From a virus: a stretch of 57,160 nucleotides of DNA. Positions 23,326 to 31,194 of this stretch are shown in pieces. How positions within the stretch are numbered: the stretch's first letter is position 1; each line of letters starts with the position of its first letter. The notes beneath the pieces are model-generated. The model was not told where the DNA came from. It saw only the letters and a list, made by a program, of their open reading frames with translations, and did not search any database. The translations under genes and the position numbers were made by a program. The DNA is taken from the IMG/VR virus record IMGVR_UViG_3300009151_000085, positions 1 through 57,160 of that record, one strand, 5' to 3'.

Positions 23326-23968
23326 GCAATTGGATTTCTTAATAGTTTTATTTAAAAATAGGAAAAAAAGAAAAATTATCAAACGTTACCGTACAGAAAA
23401 ACGTTCGTTAGATAAATTCAATGAACTTGTTAAACAAAGTAGTTCGGTTTTATTTCCAAAGTTAATAGAAAATGCGGAAGAATCAAACTATGAGTTGGCA
23501 ATTTTAACAAATAAGACTAAAATTCAAAATAGTTTATTTTTAACGGATGATTTAGGTAGGAATGTCCCGGTAAATTTAGAAAACCCAGAGTACGTTTTTT
23601 TAAAAATAGAAAAGTATTATACTGAGGAACTCATATACGACTGGCAGAATAAATCTAAAATCACATTACTAAGTCTTGTTAAAACCTATTGTAAAACAAA
23701 AGATTTAAAAAGCATATTCACATTAAATAATAAAATTTGTATACAAATCAATTCAGATGTTAGTGTTTTTTCTTTGAAGGACAAAGACGAGTCTATAAGA
23801 TTTTTAGAGTCTCTACAGGATTATTTTATTAGTGTCGGTAGAAGTGATGGTATTTTTGTTAGAGACGTGTCTACAGCACAAAGAAAATGGATATATGGTG
23901 TATTAGAGGAGAAGGGGTTTGAGAAAAAAAGATTATATAGATTAAAAACTACTTTTTCGAAAAGATAA
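23324..23968 (+). CDS. Hypothetical protein, 214 aa
   Basis: A short hydrophobic start (MQLDFLIVLF) is followed by a very basic stretch (KNRKKRKIIKRYRTEKRS) and a mixed alpha/beta body. The only Met in the frame is the first, so there is no alternative ATG. The start overlaps that of dnaJ on the other strand. The hydrophobic-then-basic start could be a membrane anchor with the body inside the cell. No family recognised. Confidence 0.7.
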   Translation: MQLDFLIVLFKNRKKRKIIKRYRTEKRSLDKFNELVKQSSSVLFPKLIENAEESNYELAILTNKTKIQNSLFLTDDLGRNVPVNLENPEYVFLKIEKYYTEELIYDWQNKSKITLLSLVKTYCKTKDLKSIFTLNNKICIQINSDVSVFSLKDKDESIRFLESLQDYFISVGRSDGIFVRDVSTAQRKWIYGVLEEKGFEKKRLYRLKTTFSKR

Positions 23969-24170
23969 TATTAGTATTTCCAATTGAAACAATACATTTA
24001 TCGTCTTTGATATTATTGTTTAGCTCAATCATTAAATCATTAAAGGTATCCTCTTTCAAAGATACCCTTATTTCGTCTAAACCTTGTTTAATGAATGTAT
24101 TTTCTAATATTTCGATAGATTGAGCAATTTTACTTAACTCACCCCTAAAGTCCTCAATATTCTTTGCCAT
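23949..24170 (-). CDS. Hypothetical protein, 73 aa
   Basis: A small helical protein (MAKNIEDFRGELSKIAQSIE at the start) ending with two predicted strands (CIVSIGNTNIIFSKK). It overlaps its upstream neighbour by 37 nt in another frame and the convergent plus-strand gene by 20 nt. It is the last gene of a run of small overlapping genes from 25653. Function unknown. Confidence 0.6.
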   Translation of the reverse strand: MAKNIEDFRGELSKIAQSIEILENTFIKQGLDEIRVSLKEDTFNDLMIELNNNIKDDKCIVSIGNTNIIFSKK

Positions 24171-24301
24171 GTTGTAAATTTTTCCTCGACGCTCAGTGTA
24201 TTTTTAATATCCTTCGGGTTGAACTTTTTTATTTCTTCAGAGACTTTATTTTTATAATCCTCTGAGAATTTTTTAGTTATTTGTTCCTCGTCTTTAAACA
24301 T
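24134..24301 (-). CDS. Hypothetical protein, 55 aa
   Basis: A charged helical protein beginning MFKDEEQITKKFSEDYKNKV. I use the ATG at 24301, which overlaps the stop of the gene upstream by 8 nt. An ATG at 24346 would give a 53-nt overlap. The long overlap with the next gene is unusual and supports strong selection for compact coding here. Function unknown. Confidence 0.5.
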   Translation of the reverse strand: MFKDEEQITKKFSEDYKNKVSEEIKKFNPKDIKNTLSVEEKFTTWQRILRTLGVS

Positions 24302-24728
24302 TTTCAGTTGCTTCTGCAACTCCGCTATTGATTTCTGATTCCTCATCTTTCATAAATTTAGTTAGTTCCTCGATGTCAAATTTTAAACCTTTTAAGTTTT
24401 CAAGGTTTTGATTTTCAAATATACCTTTTAACTCCTGTACCTTAGTTTTAAATAATCTTTCCTTTTCTTCTCTTTCGATATTACTCTTTATAATATTATC
24501 CATAGTCGATTCTAAAACGTCTATAAGGGTTTGTTTATTTTCACAAACAAACGAAGTTATTAAAATACTTTCTTGACTCTCGTTTTGTAGAACTTCAACC
24601 CCTTCTGGAAATTTCTTAGGTAATAACCAACTACTCGGAAATATCATGTCAAAACTCACGTAGTTTTTTAATACCCTAACCGATTTAAGGTATTTATTTG
24701 TTTTATTTATAAATTGGCTAAAAATCAT
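24294..24728 (-). CDS. Hypothetical protein, 144 aa
   Basis: No family recognised. Residues 1-65 are hydrophobic/aromatic (MIFSQFINKTNKYLKSVRVL, then FPSSWLLPKKFPEGVEVLQN), and the second half is a long charged helix or coiled coil (NIIKSNIEREEKERLFKTKV). It sits between a two-pass membrane protein and a small helical protein, 1 nt from the former. Confidence 0.65.
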   Translation of the reverse strand: MIFSQFINKTNKYLKSVRVLKNYVSFDMIFPSSWLLPKKFPEGVEVLQNESQESILITSFVCENKQTLIDVLESTMDNIIKSNIEREEKERLFKTKVQELKGIFENQNLENLKGLKFDIEELTKFMKDEESEINSGVAEATENV

Positions 24729-24729
24729 A

Positions 24730-24927
24730 TTAAAAATTAATTAAGTAAGTGATTATGTAAGACACGAATAAACCATACATCATTGTTTCGTATTTTTCAA
24801 ACTCAAACGGTTTTGGTGGGTTGGACAGTAATGCCTTTAAAAAATTAACACCTAACCTAACCAAAGATATGGTTGAGAATATAAATAAGAACGTTAAAAC
24901 CGTGTCTACTATATTAATCATTTTCAT
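24730..24927 (-). CDS. Small two-pass membrane protein, 65 aa
   Basis: There are two hydrophobic segments, TVLTFLFIFSTISLVRLGV near the N terminus and MMYGLFVSYIITYLINF at the C terminus, joined by a short NPPKPFEFEK loop. Size and topology would fit a holin or a small membrane effector; nothing distinguishes them. Its start overlaps the 3' end of the histone H1-like gene by 14 nt. Confidence 0.7.
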   Translation of the reverse strand: MKMINIVDTVLTFLFIFSTISLVRLGVNFLKALLSNPPKPFEFEKYETMMYGLFVSYIITYLINF

Positions 24928-25099
24928 TTTCTTTTGTGTCTGCTAATATCTCTTTTCTCAATACTTGCATTAAATCTTTAAGTTGTTGTGCCGCTTTTCT
25001 AGCTCTCGTACCTGCAGATTTATTTTTCTTTTCGTAAAATTTAGTAGTCTCAGCTGTTAGTGTATCTACCAATGTTTTAATCTGTTCTAAAGTTTCCAT
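24914..25099 (-). CDS. Histone H1-like DNA-binding protein (Bacteroidota type), 61 aa
   Basis: The frame carries the signature of the short histone H1-like proteins of Bacteroidota: an N-terminal helix (METLEQIKTLVDTLTAETTK), then KNKSAGTRARKAAQQLKDLM, then an Arg/Lys helix and an acidic tail. In the host such proteins compact or organise DNA. A phage copy could shape the phage or host nucleoid, or be packaged. The ATG is preceded by an A/T-only spacer. Confidence 0.75.
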   Translation of the reverse strand: METLEQIKTLVDTLTAETTKFYEKKNKSAGTRARKAAQQLKDLMQVLRKEILADTKENEND

Positions 25100-25164
25100 A
25101 TTTTTGTTAAAATTTAATTTTATTATATATAATATTCATTTATTTATCTTTGTAAATGTATTTT

Positions 25165-25653
25165 TCACTTTTTAAGTGATCTTTCCAAAACTTTATATAT
25201 GTCTGTAAAAATCTCAATGTCGGACTTAGTTTTTTTAAACTTATAATCAAATATTTGTTTAAAGAAGTCATTTATCGCCCCTTTAATTTCAAAATCTTTT
25301 TGATTATAAAATATCTCAAAGAAGAAACCCTCAAAAACCTCAGAGTCTTGTTCCCCAAATTTAAAGTCGATATTTTCTTTACTAAAATTTTCTGCAGTTT
25401 TTTTCCAACACCACTTAAAGTGTTCTTGCTTTTGTTCTGTAGTCATACCTATTTTAGTTTCCTGATTTTCAGAAAAATCATCACCTAAATACGTATCGTT
25501 AAGTAGGCTTAAAAAAGATAAACAAAAGTCTCTAAAGAGTTCTGTTAGTTCGGGCGTTATGTTATTTGCTAAATACCAAGCAGTAATATCTTCTTGGCTC
25601 ATTGGTTTTGCCAACCAATCAAAAAAACGTCCCATATTATTATCGGATTTCAT
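25165..25653 (-). CDS. Hypothetical protein, 162 aa
   Basis: Aromatic and helical (MGRFFDWLAKPMSQEDITAW near the start; EVFEGFFFEIFYNQKDFEIK later). No known domain. Its 3' end forms a hairpin (TCACTT/AAGTGA) over the stop codon that may act as a weak terminator before the histone-like gene. An internal ATG at the seventh codon is an alternative start. Confidence 0.65.
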   Translation of the reverse strand: MKSDNNMGRFFDWLAKPMSQEDITAWYLANNITPELTELFRDFCLSFLSLLNDTYLGDDFSENQETKIGMTTEQKQEHFKWCWKKTAENFSKENIDFKFGEQDSEVFEGFFFEIFYNQKDFEIKGAINDFFKQIFDYKFKKTKSDIEIFTDIYKVLERSLKK

Positions 25654-25694
25654 AATCTAATAGTAATGCGTATTGAATAAAATGAAAGTATTAA

Positions 25695-26747
25695 TTATTG
25701 TGTTTTTTTAATATTTTGAAATAAATTTTTCATTTTTTCAATATCACTAATAATTTTTTTATCTTCAATAGATTCTAAATTAATCAATACTTTAGATGCT
25801 TTATCTGTTTTACTTCCAGTAACGTCAGTAACAGGTTGTGGAGCTTTATTATACGCTTTAGCCTTTAATTTTGATAGTAAATTATCTTTTCTAATTTGGT
25901 TTCGTTTCTGGTTAACCGGGGTTTCGACAGCATTTGCCCAATCAGGATTATTACCTGTTCTAGAAGAACCAACCACCAAGTCATCCATCCATTCTTCATC
26001 TGGTTTTATACCATCTTTAAAATCTATGTTCTCCAACCCGGCTGCGGTGTAATTATCCGTGTAATCTTTAACTGCGTTTGATGGTATGTAAGCCATTTTA
26101 TCCATCACTTCCAATTCTCCGTTTCCTTTAGGAAAATGTTTAGGATTCATTTCATACTTACCTTTAGAACCATCTTTAAGGTATCCTTTCATTTTTTTAA
26201 CAACACTTTCAATATAATCGTCATTTTGTTTTTTAGACTTATCTTGATTGTCTTTTGTTAATTTTATTGGGTTTTTAGATTTACCTTTTGGTTTGTTTTT
26301 TGATTTTTTCTTCTCTTCTAAGACGATAGTTTCAATCATATCAATCATTTCAGACTCATAAAAATAAAGTTTGTCTCCAGTGGATTCATTCATATCTAAT
26401 TCATACATAGCTCCCTTATCACATTCGACACAATCGTTCTCATCTAACTCATCACTATGTTTATTAGTCGTTTTTTTAGATCTCAACATTTTTAAGTCTT
26501 CTCTATCTATTCTATTATTTTTATTTTTATCTATTCTATATTGCTTTCCGTGTAACGTTTCTCCCATTTCTGTGGATCCATATCCACACTCATTACATTC
26601 ACCTTCAATCATTTTACTACCACACTCAGAACACATTTGTTTTTTCATAACATCAGATTCAAAAATTTTATTATTAACGTTTTTAATTCTACCCGTTATC
26701 TCCTCAGATAACACTCTATTTACTATATTTAATATTTCTCTATCCAT
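25695..26747 (-). CDS. Leader-bearing Zn-ribbon and EF-hand protein, 350 aa
   Basis: Leader MDREILNIVNRVLSEEI (possible cut after LSE). A zinc ribbon CSECGSK...CNECGYG follows at about residues 38-55. A canonical calcium loop, DKNKNNRIDRED, lies at about 73-84. There is a second Cys pair (CVECDKG), then a Lys-rich low-complexity region (EKKKSKNKPKGKSKNPIKLT) and an acidic/charged C-terminal half. The modules suggest a structural or scaffolding protein that binds metal, not an enzyme. TATTTATT lies 4 nt upstream. It follows the head/lysis operon. Confidence 0.75.
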   Translation of the reverse strand: MDREILNIVNRVLSEEITGRIKNVNNKIFESDVMKKQMCSECGSKMIEGECNECGYGSTEMGETLHGKQYRIDKNKNNRIDREDLKMLRSKKTTNKHSDELDENDCVECDKGAMYELDMNESTGDKLYFYESEMIDMIETIVLEEKKKSKNKPKGKSKNPIKLTKDNQDKSKKQNDDYIESVVKKMKGYLKDGSKGKYEMNPKHFPKGNGELEVMDKMAYIPSNAVKDYTDNYTAAGLENIDFKDGIKPDEEWMDDLVVGSSRTGNNPDWANAVETPVNQKRNQIRKDNLLSKLKAKAYNKAPQPVTDVTGSKTDKASKVLINLESIEDKKIISDIEKMKNLFQNIKKTQ

Positions 26748-26751
26748 ACTT

Positions 26752-26759
26752 AATAAATA
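26752..26759 (-). promoter_or_regulatory. Putative late motif TATTTATT
   Basis: TATTTATT 4 nt before the ATG at 26747. Confidence 0.5.
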
Positions 26760-26768
26760 TCTTTAAAA

Positions 26769-27287
26769 TCATAAAGTATTATCGATTACCGATAATATTA
26801 TTTTTTTTATTTGTTCTTCAGATAAACCAGTCCTTAATGATACATTATAAATCGCTTCATTCATTGGTGAATTTTTACGTTTTTTTACCCTTTTTGGTTC
26901 TGATTTACTCAATTTAACCGGTTTATCTTTACTGTCGCCTTGACTACAATATGGGAACTTTTTACATTTTGGGTCAATATTAACAAATGATCCTCCCGGT
27001 ATTTGTGATTTTCTCCAAGAAGTACCTTTACCTTTTAAAGTATTACCTCTCATATTAACGTCTTGGAATCCTGGTGCGTCGTAAGCCCCAACAGACGAAG
27101 ACGACGTCGCCTCTTTAAACTCACCCTCAACCTCCTCTTTTTTCTTATATTCAGACTTAGCTTCATCATCCTCAGACCACATACTAAACGCTGGTCCACT
27201 AAACCCACCAGCAGAACCTGACCCTGTTGCTTCTGTAGTTTCTTTGAAAGCCTGCTCAATTAATTTATCTAATACCTTCTTATTCAT
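26769..27287 (-). CDS. Virion-associated protein with Gly/Ser motifs, 172 aa
   Basis: A helical start, MNKKVLDKLIEQAFKETTEA, resembles the shared leader. Two related Gly/Ser modules follow (EATGSGSAGGFSGPAF and EATSSSSVGAYDAPGF), then SQIPGGSFVNIDPKCKKFPY with CSQGD, and a basic part (SEPKRVKKRKNSPMNEAIYN). The C-terminal helix may form an assembly contact. Repeated modules plus leader suggest a packaged or capsid-decorating protein. It overlaps the upstream gene by 4 nt. Confidence 0.65.
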   Translation of the reverse strand: MNKKVLDKLIEQAFKETTEATGSGSAGGFSGPAFSMWSEDDEAKSEYKKKEEVEGEFKEATSSSSVGAYDAPGFQDVNMRGNTLKGKGTSWRKSQIPGGSFVNIDPKCKKFPYCSQGDSKDKPVKLSKSEPKRVKKRKNSPMNEAIYNVSLRTGLSEEQIKKIILSVIDNTL

Positions 27288-27535
27288 ATCTTTATGTTTT
27301 TAATTGAACTTTCCCATGTCGCCTTTTGTCTCCACATTAAATAATAAAACTCATAAAATGCTTTAGATATGAATTCGGTAATATCCCCTCTTAGTGTCCC
27401 TTTTTGTATTTCTTTTTTCACATTATCAATCATACTTTTTTCAAATTGCTTCAATGTGTTAGAACCCAAAAAGTCTTTTATCTCTTTTCTAACTAAAGAT
27501 TCTATTTCGCCTTTTTCACTTTGTGTAAATGCCAT
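27284..27535 (-). CDS. Hypothetical protein, 83 aa
   Basis: A helical protein with KEIKDFLGSNTLKQFEKSMI and a closing MWRQKATWESSIKNIKI. This composition is reminiscent of small phage head-assembly proteins, but no family is certain. ATGA overlap with the next gene and TAATG overlap with the gene upstream show tight translational coupling. Confidence 0.65.
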   Translation of the reverse strand: MAFTQSEKGEIESLVRKEIKDFLGSNTLKQFEKSMIDNVKKEIQKGTLRGDITEFISKAFYEFYYLMWRQKATWESSIKNIKI

Positions 27536-27939
27536 TACTTGAATATTGATAAATAGGTTATGGCTACAACTAACGCTCCCGATATTACTTCAATAATGGT
27601 GTTTTTAGTTTTTAATTTGCCCATGTCGTCATTTAATTTCTTATTTTCTTTTTCAACTATTTTAAATTTTTCATCACTTTTAATGATTAAAATTTGACTT
27701 GTACTATCAATCAATTCTAAAGATTTTATTTCATTATCCTGTTTCAGTACTTTCTTTTCTAATTCTATTATTTCATTTTTTGATGATATAAGTAACTCTT
27801 TAGTCCTATCAAGTTCATTTAAATCTAATAGGACTTGTCTCCCCACAGTATATGGGAAGTATATTTGGGTACTGTCTATTTTTTGTGAAAAAAAGTTAGT
27901 ACTAATCAATAAAAAAAATAATAGTATAGTTTTGTTCAT
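27535..27939 (-). CDS. Secreted coiled-coil protein with C-terminal membrane segment, 134 aa
   Basis: A clear signal peptide (MNKTILLFFLLISTNFFSQK) is followed by a coiled coil (about residues 40-105) and a C-terminal hydrophobic stretch (IIEVISGALVVAITYLSIFK). Together with the next gene (N-terminal membrane anchor and coiled coil) it forms a pair that spans the envelope. This is the arrangement of phage spanins, which join inner and outer membranes at lysis. No lipobox cysteine is present, so it would be an unusual outer partner. The call is from topology only. Confidence 0.65.
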   Translation of the reverse strand: MNKTILLFFLLISTNFFSQKIDSTQIYFPYTVGRQVLLDLNELDRTKELLISSKNEIIELEKKVLKQDNEIKSLELIDSTSQILIIKSDEKFKIVEKENKKLNDDMGKLKTKNTIIEVISGALVVAITYLSIFK

Positions 27940-27940
27940 A

Positions 27941-28294
27941 TTAATAGTTGTATCGTTTTCTTAATAGACTATCAACTTTTTTAGCGTCCAACATTTTAAG
28001 TTCGTCTATTTTTTTATCGTAATAATTATTTGTTACGTTTCTTTGCATTTTAATGTTAGTTATATTCTCGTCAATTTTTTTGATATCCTTTTTGTAACTA
28101 CTAATCGAATCCCTAAATTCTTTTTGCAGTTCTTTAACCTTACCAATTTCCTCGTCTAATTTTTCTAATTTGTATTTTACTAACTCTGAATTATCATTCG
28201 TTTTACTAAAAATTCTAACTAAAAAAAATAATAGTAACAGAAACCCAATAACTATTAATATATTTTTAAAATTATATGTTATAAAATCTTTCAT
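27941..28294 (-). CDS. Membrane-anchored coiled-coil protein, Rz-like, 117 aa
   Basis: One N-terminal transmembrane helix (ILIVIGFLLLLFFLVRIF, about residues 12-29) is followed by a long charged coiled coil to the end. That is the topology of an inner-membrane spanin (Rz). It is 1 nt downstream of the 180-aa gene and 1 nt upstream of the secreted coiled-coil partner. The lysis-like pairing is inferred from order and topology. Confidence 0.65.
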   Translation of the reverse strand: MKDFITYNFKNILIVIGFLLLLFFLVRIFSKTNDNSELVKYKLEKLDEEIGKVKELQKEFRDSISSYKKDIKKIDENITNIKMQRNVTNNYYDKKIDELKMLDAKKVDSLLRKRYNY

Positions 28295-28295
28295 T

Positions 28296-28838
28296 CTAGT
28301 TTTCTGTAGTTATTGATTTTCTTCTTAGTGATATCACTTTAGCCCACTTTGTTTTAAATTTTTCATAAAAAGAGGTTAGTTTGGTAATCAACTCAGTTAA
28401 TTTATCGTCCAATTTAATCATGTCTCCATTAACGTACACCCCATTGTTTTCTCCTATAGAAAAGAAAAACTCCAAATCAAAATCAATAACCTTACCACTC
28501 CATTGTACTTCGTTATGGTATACCTTTAGAACCCCAAAATCAGATAAATCAGATACATCGGAAACGAACTCATCCATCGTTTCCTGATAACATGTTTTTT
28601 CCTCTGTTGTTAATTCTAAATCACTTTTATCTTTACCATGAAGAGTTAAGAGTCCACCAGATATACGATACGTTTTAGATTTATCTTTTTTAACGTCATC
28701 AGTATCAATTTCAGCTTTCTCCACGTCTGAGTCTATATTGTTCTCAATACTTTTAGCCATATTATTAATGGTGGATTGTTCCATTAATATTCTCGTTTTC
28801 TTTAAAAGAGATTTTAATTCGTCGTATTCGTTAGTCAT
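28296..28838 (-). CDS. Leader-bearing protein, 180 aa
   Basis: It starts MTNEYDELKSLLKKTRILME, which ends in the pattern RILMEQ and so may be cut after LME. An acidic linker leads to a compact domain from YRISGGLLTLHGKDKSDLEL to GVYVNGDMIKLDDKLTELIT (about residues 57-150) with a basic C terminus. No enzyme motif. It lies in the operon 30592-26769 between the amidase-like and spanin-like genes and overlaps the former by 8 nt. Likely a virion component. Confidence 0.65.
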   Translation of the reverse strand: MTNEYDELKSLLKKTRILMEQSTINNMAKSIENNIDSDVEKAEIDTDDVKKDKSKTYRISGGLLTLHGKDKSDLELTTEEKTCYQETMDEFVSDVSDLSDFGVLKVYHNEVQWSGKVIDFDLEFFFSIGENNGVYVNGDMIKLDDKLTELITKLTSFYEKFKTKWAKVISLRRKSITTEN

Positions 28839-29430
28839 TTTCTAATAATTCATTTAAAAGTTTAAAGTCAAATGATGGGTTCGTATCTTTATAAATAAAA
28901 TCGAAGTTACTTTTGGTAACCACTCCTTTAAAATTTTCAACTCCGTCATACTTGACATTGTTCCCTAAAGTTTTTTTAGGGATATTAAATTTATCACAAA
29001 GTTCAATTATTAATTTTGATAAAGCAATAATCTGTTCTTCATTATAGGGTTCCCAAAAAAAATAGTCTCTCCATTTTTTCTCAAACACCTTTCCCTTATA
29101 AATATCACCAATCCAGTTAACATACGTATCTGAAAGTGCATTTTTTTTTAACCACCCTAAATTCTCCAAAGAAATAATAATCGACGTTTTATTTATCTCC
29201 TCATCATCCATATAGTTTGAATAATTGTCAGGGGGCATGATGTTGTAAATCCCACCCTCTTTAGTTATAACATAATTTGGTAAATATGGGTTTTTTTTAT
29301 TATACCGATACTTTAACGATCGGATATAATTTCTATAGTCCCTTTTTGTTTCGGTAAGGATTATTCTTGTTTTTTTATCAGATGTCCCGATTGGGTTAAA
29401 ATCTGTTAATACGTATAGATTTTCCGTCAT
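28831..29430 (-). CDS. Amidase-like protein without zinc ligands, 199 aa
   Basis: Its layout resembles Amidase_2 (peptidoglycan amidase, T7 lysozyme type): a first strand RIILTETKRD, then YVITKEGGIYNIMPP, NKTSIIISLENLGWL, the helix EQIIALSKLIIELCDKF, and a final NPSFDFKLLNEL. In T7 lysozyme the zinc is held by two His and a Cys. Here the corresponding places read T/E, T-K-S and T-N, and the whole protein has no His at all. It is therefore either catalytically dead, perhaps a wall-binding domain, or uses other chemistry. Its start overlaps the upstream gene by 35 nt. Confidence 0.6.
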   Translation of the reverse strand: MTENLYVLTDFNPIGTSDKKTRIILTETKRDYRNYIRSLKYRYNKKNPYLPNYVITKEGGIYNIMPPDNYSNYMDDEEINKTSIIISLENLGWLKKNALSDTYVNWIGDIYKGKVFEKKWRDYFFWEPYNEEQIIALSKLIIELCDKFNIPKKTLGNNVKYDGVENFKGVVTKSNFDFIYKDTNPSFDFKLLNELLEND

Positions 29431-30592
29431 TACTATTTCTATTTGAATAAGATAACCTCTTCGGTTGTATTATCACTTCGTTGATATTGTCTTCAATTGG
29501 GTTCTTTTCGATATTATCCGTTTTGTGGTAATCATCTCTTTCAAAATATTCCTCTATCGGTAGGACATCTTTTTTTACTGGTACTTCAACAATCTTTTCA
29601 ATTTCTTTAATTACTTCAACAATCTTTTCAACTTCAACAATCTTTTCAACTTCGACTATCTTTTCAACTTCAACTATTTTTTCAACCTCAACAATTTTTT
29701 CAACCTCCTTAATAACTTCAACAGGTACCTCAACTATTTTTTCAATGATGATTGGTTCAACTTGCTCGGTAACTTGGTCGGTATTATCTCGATTCTTTTT
29801 TTTCTTAAACGCCTGATTTGTGGCAATCACTAACGTTATCGCCAATGGATCAAACACAAATATTAGAATCATTATAAAGAGATTTGCAGTTTTTTTAATG
29901 TCCCAACCAAGTAATTCACTAACATATTTCAATGCTCCCAATTCACTACCAGAGATTTCTTCAGATTCCATATTTAAAATACTAACATCAAGATTAGTGA
30001 TACTATCATTCATGTTATCAATTCTTTTGGCTAATGTGTCTCGTCTTACTTGGGCTTGTAATAGTTGGGTTTCAAATGAACGTCTATTATCTTTATTTGC
30101 CTTTGTTACAATCTGTCCCGTTTTTCTATCAACAGATTGTGTGGTGGTGTTATTAGATAACCCATCTCTTAATTTGGTAATGTCGCTATCTAATGTGTTT
30201 TTCTCACCAGTTAGTTCCACCTTTACCTCCTCAAAACGTTTCTTTTTAACCTCAACATTTTTAACTTTCTTTTCATTGATTTCGAGTTTTGCGATATTCC
30301 CTTGGAATCCCGTACTCAATAACCCATAAATCCCAAATGAGGTGATAAGTGATAACGTCACAAGGGCAAGTGTTAGATATATCTTTAACGCTCCGTACGT
30401 GTCTTTCCACTTATCGTGGAGATACGTGGCAATTGCAATCTTGGATATTTCAAGGAATGATCCCATTATTATTACGGGTAACGCCACCCCAACAAACACT
30501 ATAGACAACCCGACAACACTATAATACGCGGCAGTTCCTGACAGTCCTAAAGCACAAAACAATAAAAACCAAGGTAAAAATTTCTCTTTCAT
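29396..30592 (-). CDS. Multi-pass membrane protein with coiled coil and EKIVEV repeats, 398 aa
   Basis: Three hydrophobic segments in the first ~95 residues (FLLFCALGLSGTAAYYSVVG, IVFVGVALPVIIMGSFLEI, IYLTLALVTLSLITSFGIYG) are followed by a coiled coil (~105-215), another membrane segment (LFIMILIFVFDPLAITLVIA, ~245) and a tandem repeat of IVEVEK units (~280-330). The repeat is also found in the protein at 38201-39010. No channel or transporter family is recognised. It is first in the operon containing the amidase-like and spanin-like genes, with TATTTATT 17 nt upstream. Confidence 0.7.
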   Translation of the reverse strand: MKEKFLPWFLLFCALGLSGTAAYYSVVGLSIVFVGVALPVIIMGSFLEISKIAIATYLHDKWKDTYGALKIYLTLALVTLSLITSFGIYGLLSTGFQGNIAKLEINEKKVKNVEVKKKRFEEVKVELTGEKNTLDSDITKLRDGLSNNTTTQSVDRKTGQIVTKANKDNRRSFETQLLQAQVRRDTLAKRIDNMNDSITNLDVSILNMESEEISGSELGALKYVSELLGWDIKKTANLFIMILIFVFDPLAITLVIATNQAFKKKKNRDNTDQVTEQVEPIIIEKIVEVPVEVIKEVEKIVEVEKIVEVEKIVEVEKIVEVEKIVEVIKEIEKIVEVPVKKDVLPIEEYFERDDYHKTDNIEKNPIEDNINEVIIQPKRLSYSNRNSNDGKSIRINRF

Positions 30593-30609
30593 AATATTAA
30601 ACTATAATT

Positions 30610-30617
30610 AATAAATA
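30610..30617 (-). promoter_or_regulatory. Putative late motif TATTTATT
   Basis: TATTTATT 17 nt before the ATG at 30592. It is also in the short space shared with the divergent gene at 30641. Confidence 0.4.
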
Positions 30618-30640
30618 CTTATAATAAAGGTAATGTAACA

Positions 30641-31048
30641 ATGACATCATTAAGAGAGAGTATACTGAAAAATTTATTACTAGAAAAAAAGATTGCACAG
30701 ATAAGGGCGAACCTTACCATAATTTTTAATTTGGGGTATAAACGTGGTGCAGTTCAAGGTATGAAATCACATGCCGAACATAGAAAAAATAGACACCAGG
30801 GTGATCCTATTAGGGATTATGATATTTTAAGTGCAGTTGAGAAATCAAAAGACACTATCGTCCAATATATAGTTATTGGTGAACTTTATGATGGTGTTGA
30901 ATTTATCATTAAAGAAAAATCCACGTCACTTAATATCCCCGTAATTTTGGAGGAGGTATCACCATATGAGTTTAACATTTTCGTTAAAACGGTTATGAAA
31001 TCGGATGACTTTTTTGTTGGTCGTGATCAGATAGTAATTTCGGTATAA
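30641..31048 (+). CDS. Leader-bearing protein, 135 aa
   Basis: Starts MTSLRESILKNLLLEKKIAQ, a leader variant with a possible cut after LLE. A body rich in His/Arg follows (KSHAEHRKNRHQGDPIRDYD, about residues 43-62), then IVIGELYDGVEFIIKEKS and FFVGRDQIVISV. The pattern of a basic helix followed by beta strands looks like a small ligand- or RNA-binding fold, but no family is recognised. It is divergent from the membrane gene and ends against the terminator of the small ncRNA. Confidence 0.7.
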   Translation: MTSLRESILKNLLLEKKIAQIRANLTIIFNLGYKRGAVQGMKSHAEHRKNRHQGDPIRDYDILSAVEKSKDTIVQYIVIGELYDGVEFIIKEKSTSLNIPVILEEVSPYEFNIFVKTVMKSDDFFVGRDQIVISV

Positions 31049-31078
31049 AAATAAAACCCCCACTGGTACCAATGGGGG
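31049..31078 (-). terminator. Terminator of the small ncRNA
   Basis: CCCCCA...TGGGGG with an inner GGTACC palindrome, followed on the minus strand by TTTTATTTTT. Confidence 0.75.
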
Positions 31079-31189
31079 AGTGTAGTTTCATCTTACCGCT
31101 CGAGTAAGATTGAGGATTTTCACCCAGGGCTCTTCGTGTCCCATCCCGCCGAGTTATAAGGGTAATCTCGGTTCAACCCTTTTTGTTTG
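31049..31189 (-). ncRNA. Small structured noncoding RNA, about 140 nt
   Basis: A near-consensus promoter (31195-31226) reads into about 140 nt with no reading frame and then a strong terminator. The RNA is rich in G and C and folds locally: a perfect 7-bp ATCTTAC/GTAAGAT hairpin with loop TCGAGCG, and CCGAG/CTCGG nearer the 5' end. It lies immediately downstream of the sigma factor gene. Its size and position would suit a regulator of transcription (6S-like or antisense). It is not a tRNA by inspection. Confidence 0.65.
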
Positions 31190-31194
31190 TCTTA

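Noticed and set aside
31085-31180. tRNA on the plus strand (ends GGTTCAACCC)
   Set aside because: No acceptor or anticodon arms can be paired; the promoter and terminator are on the minus strand.
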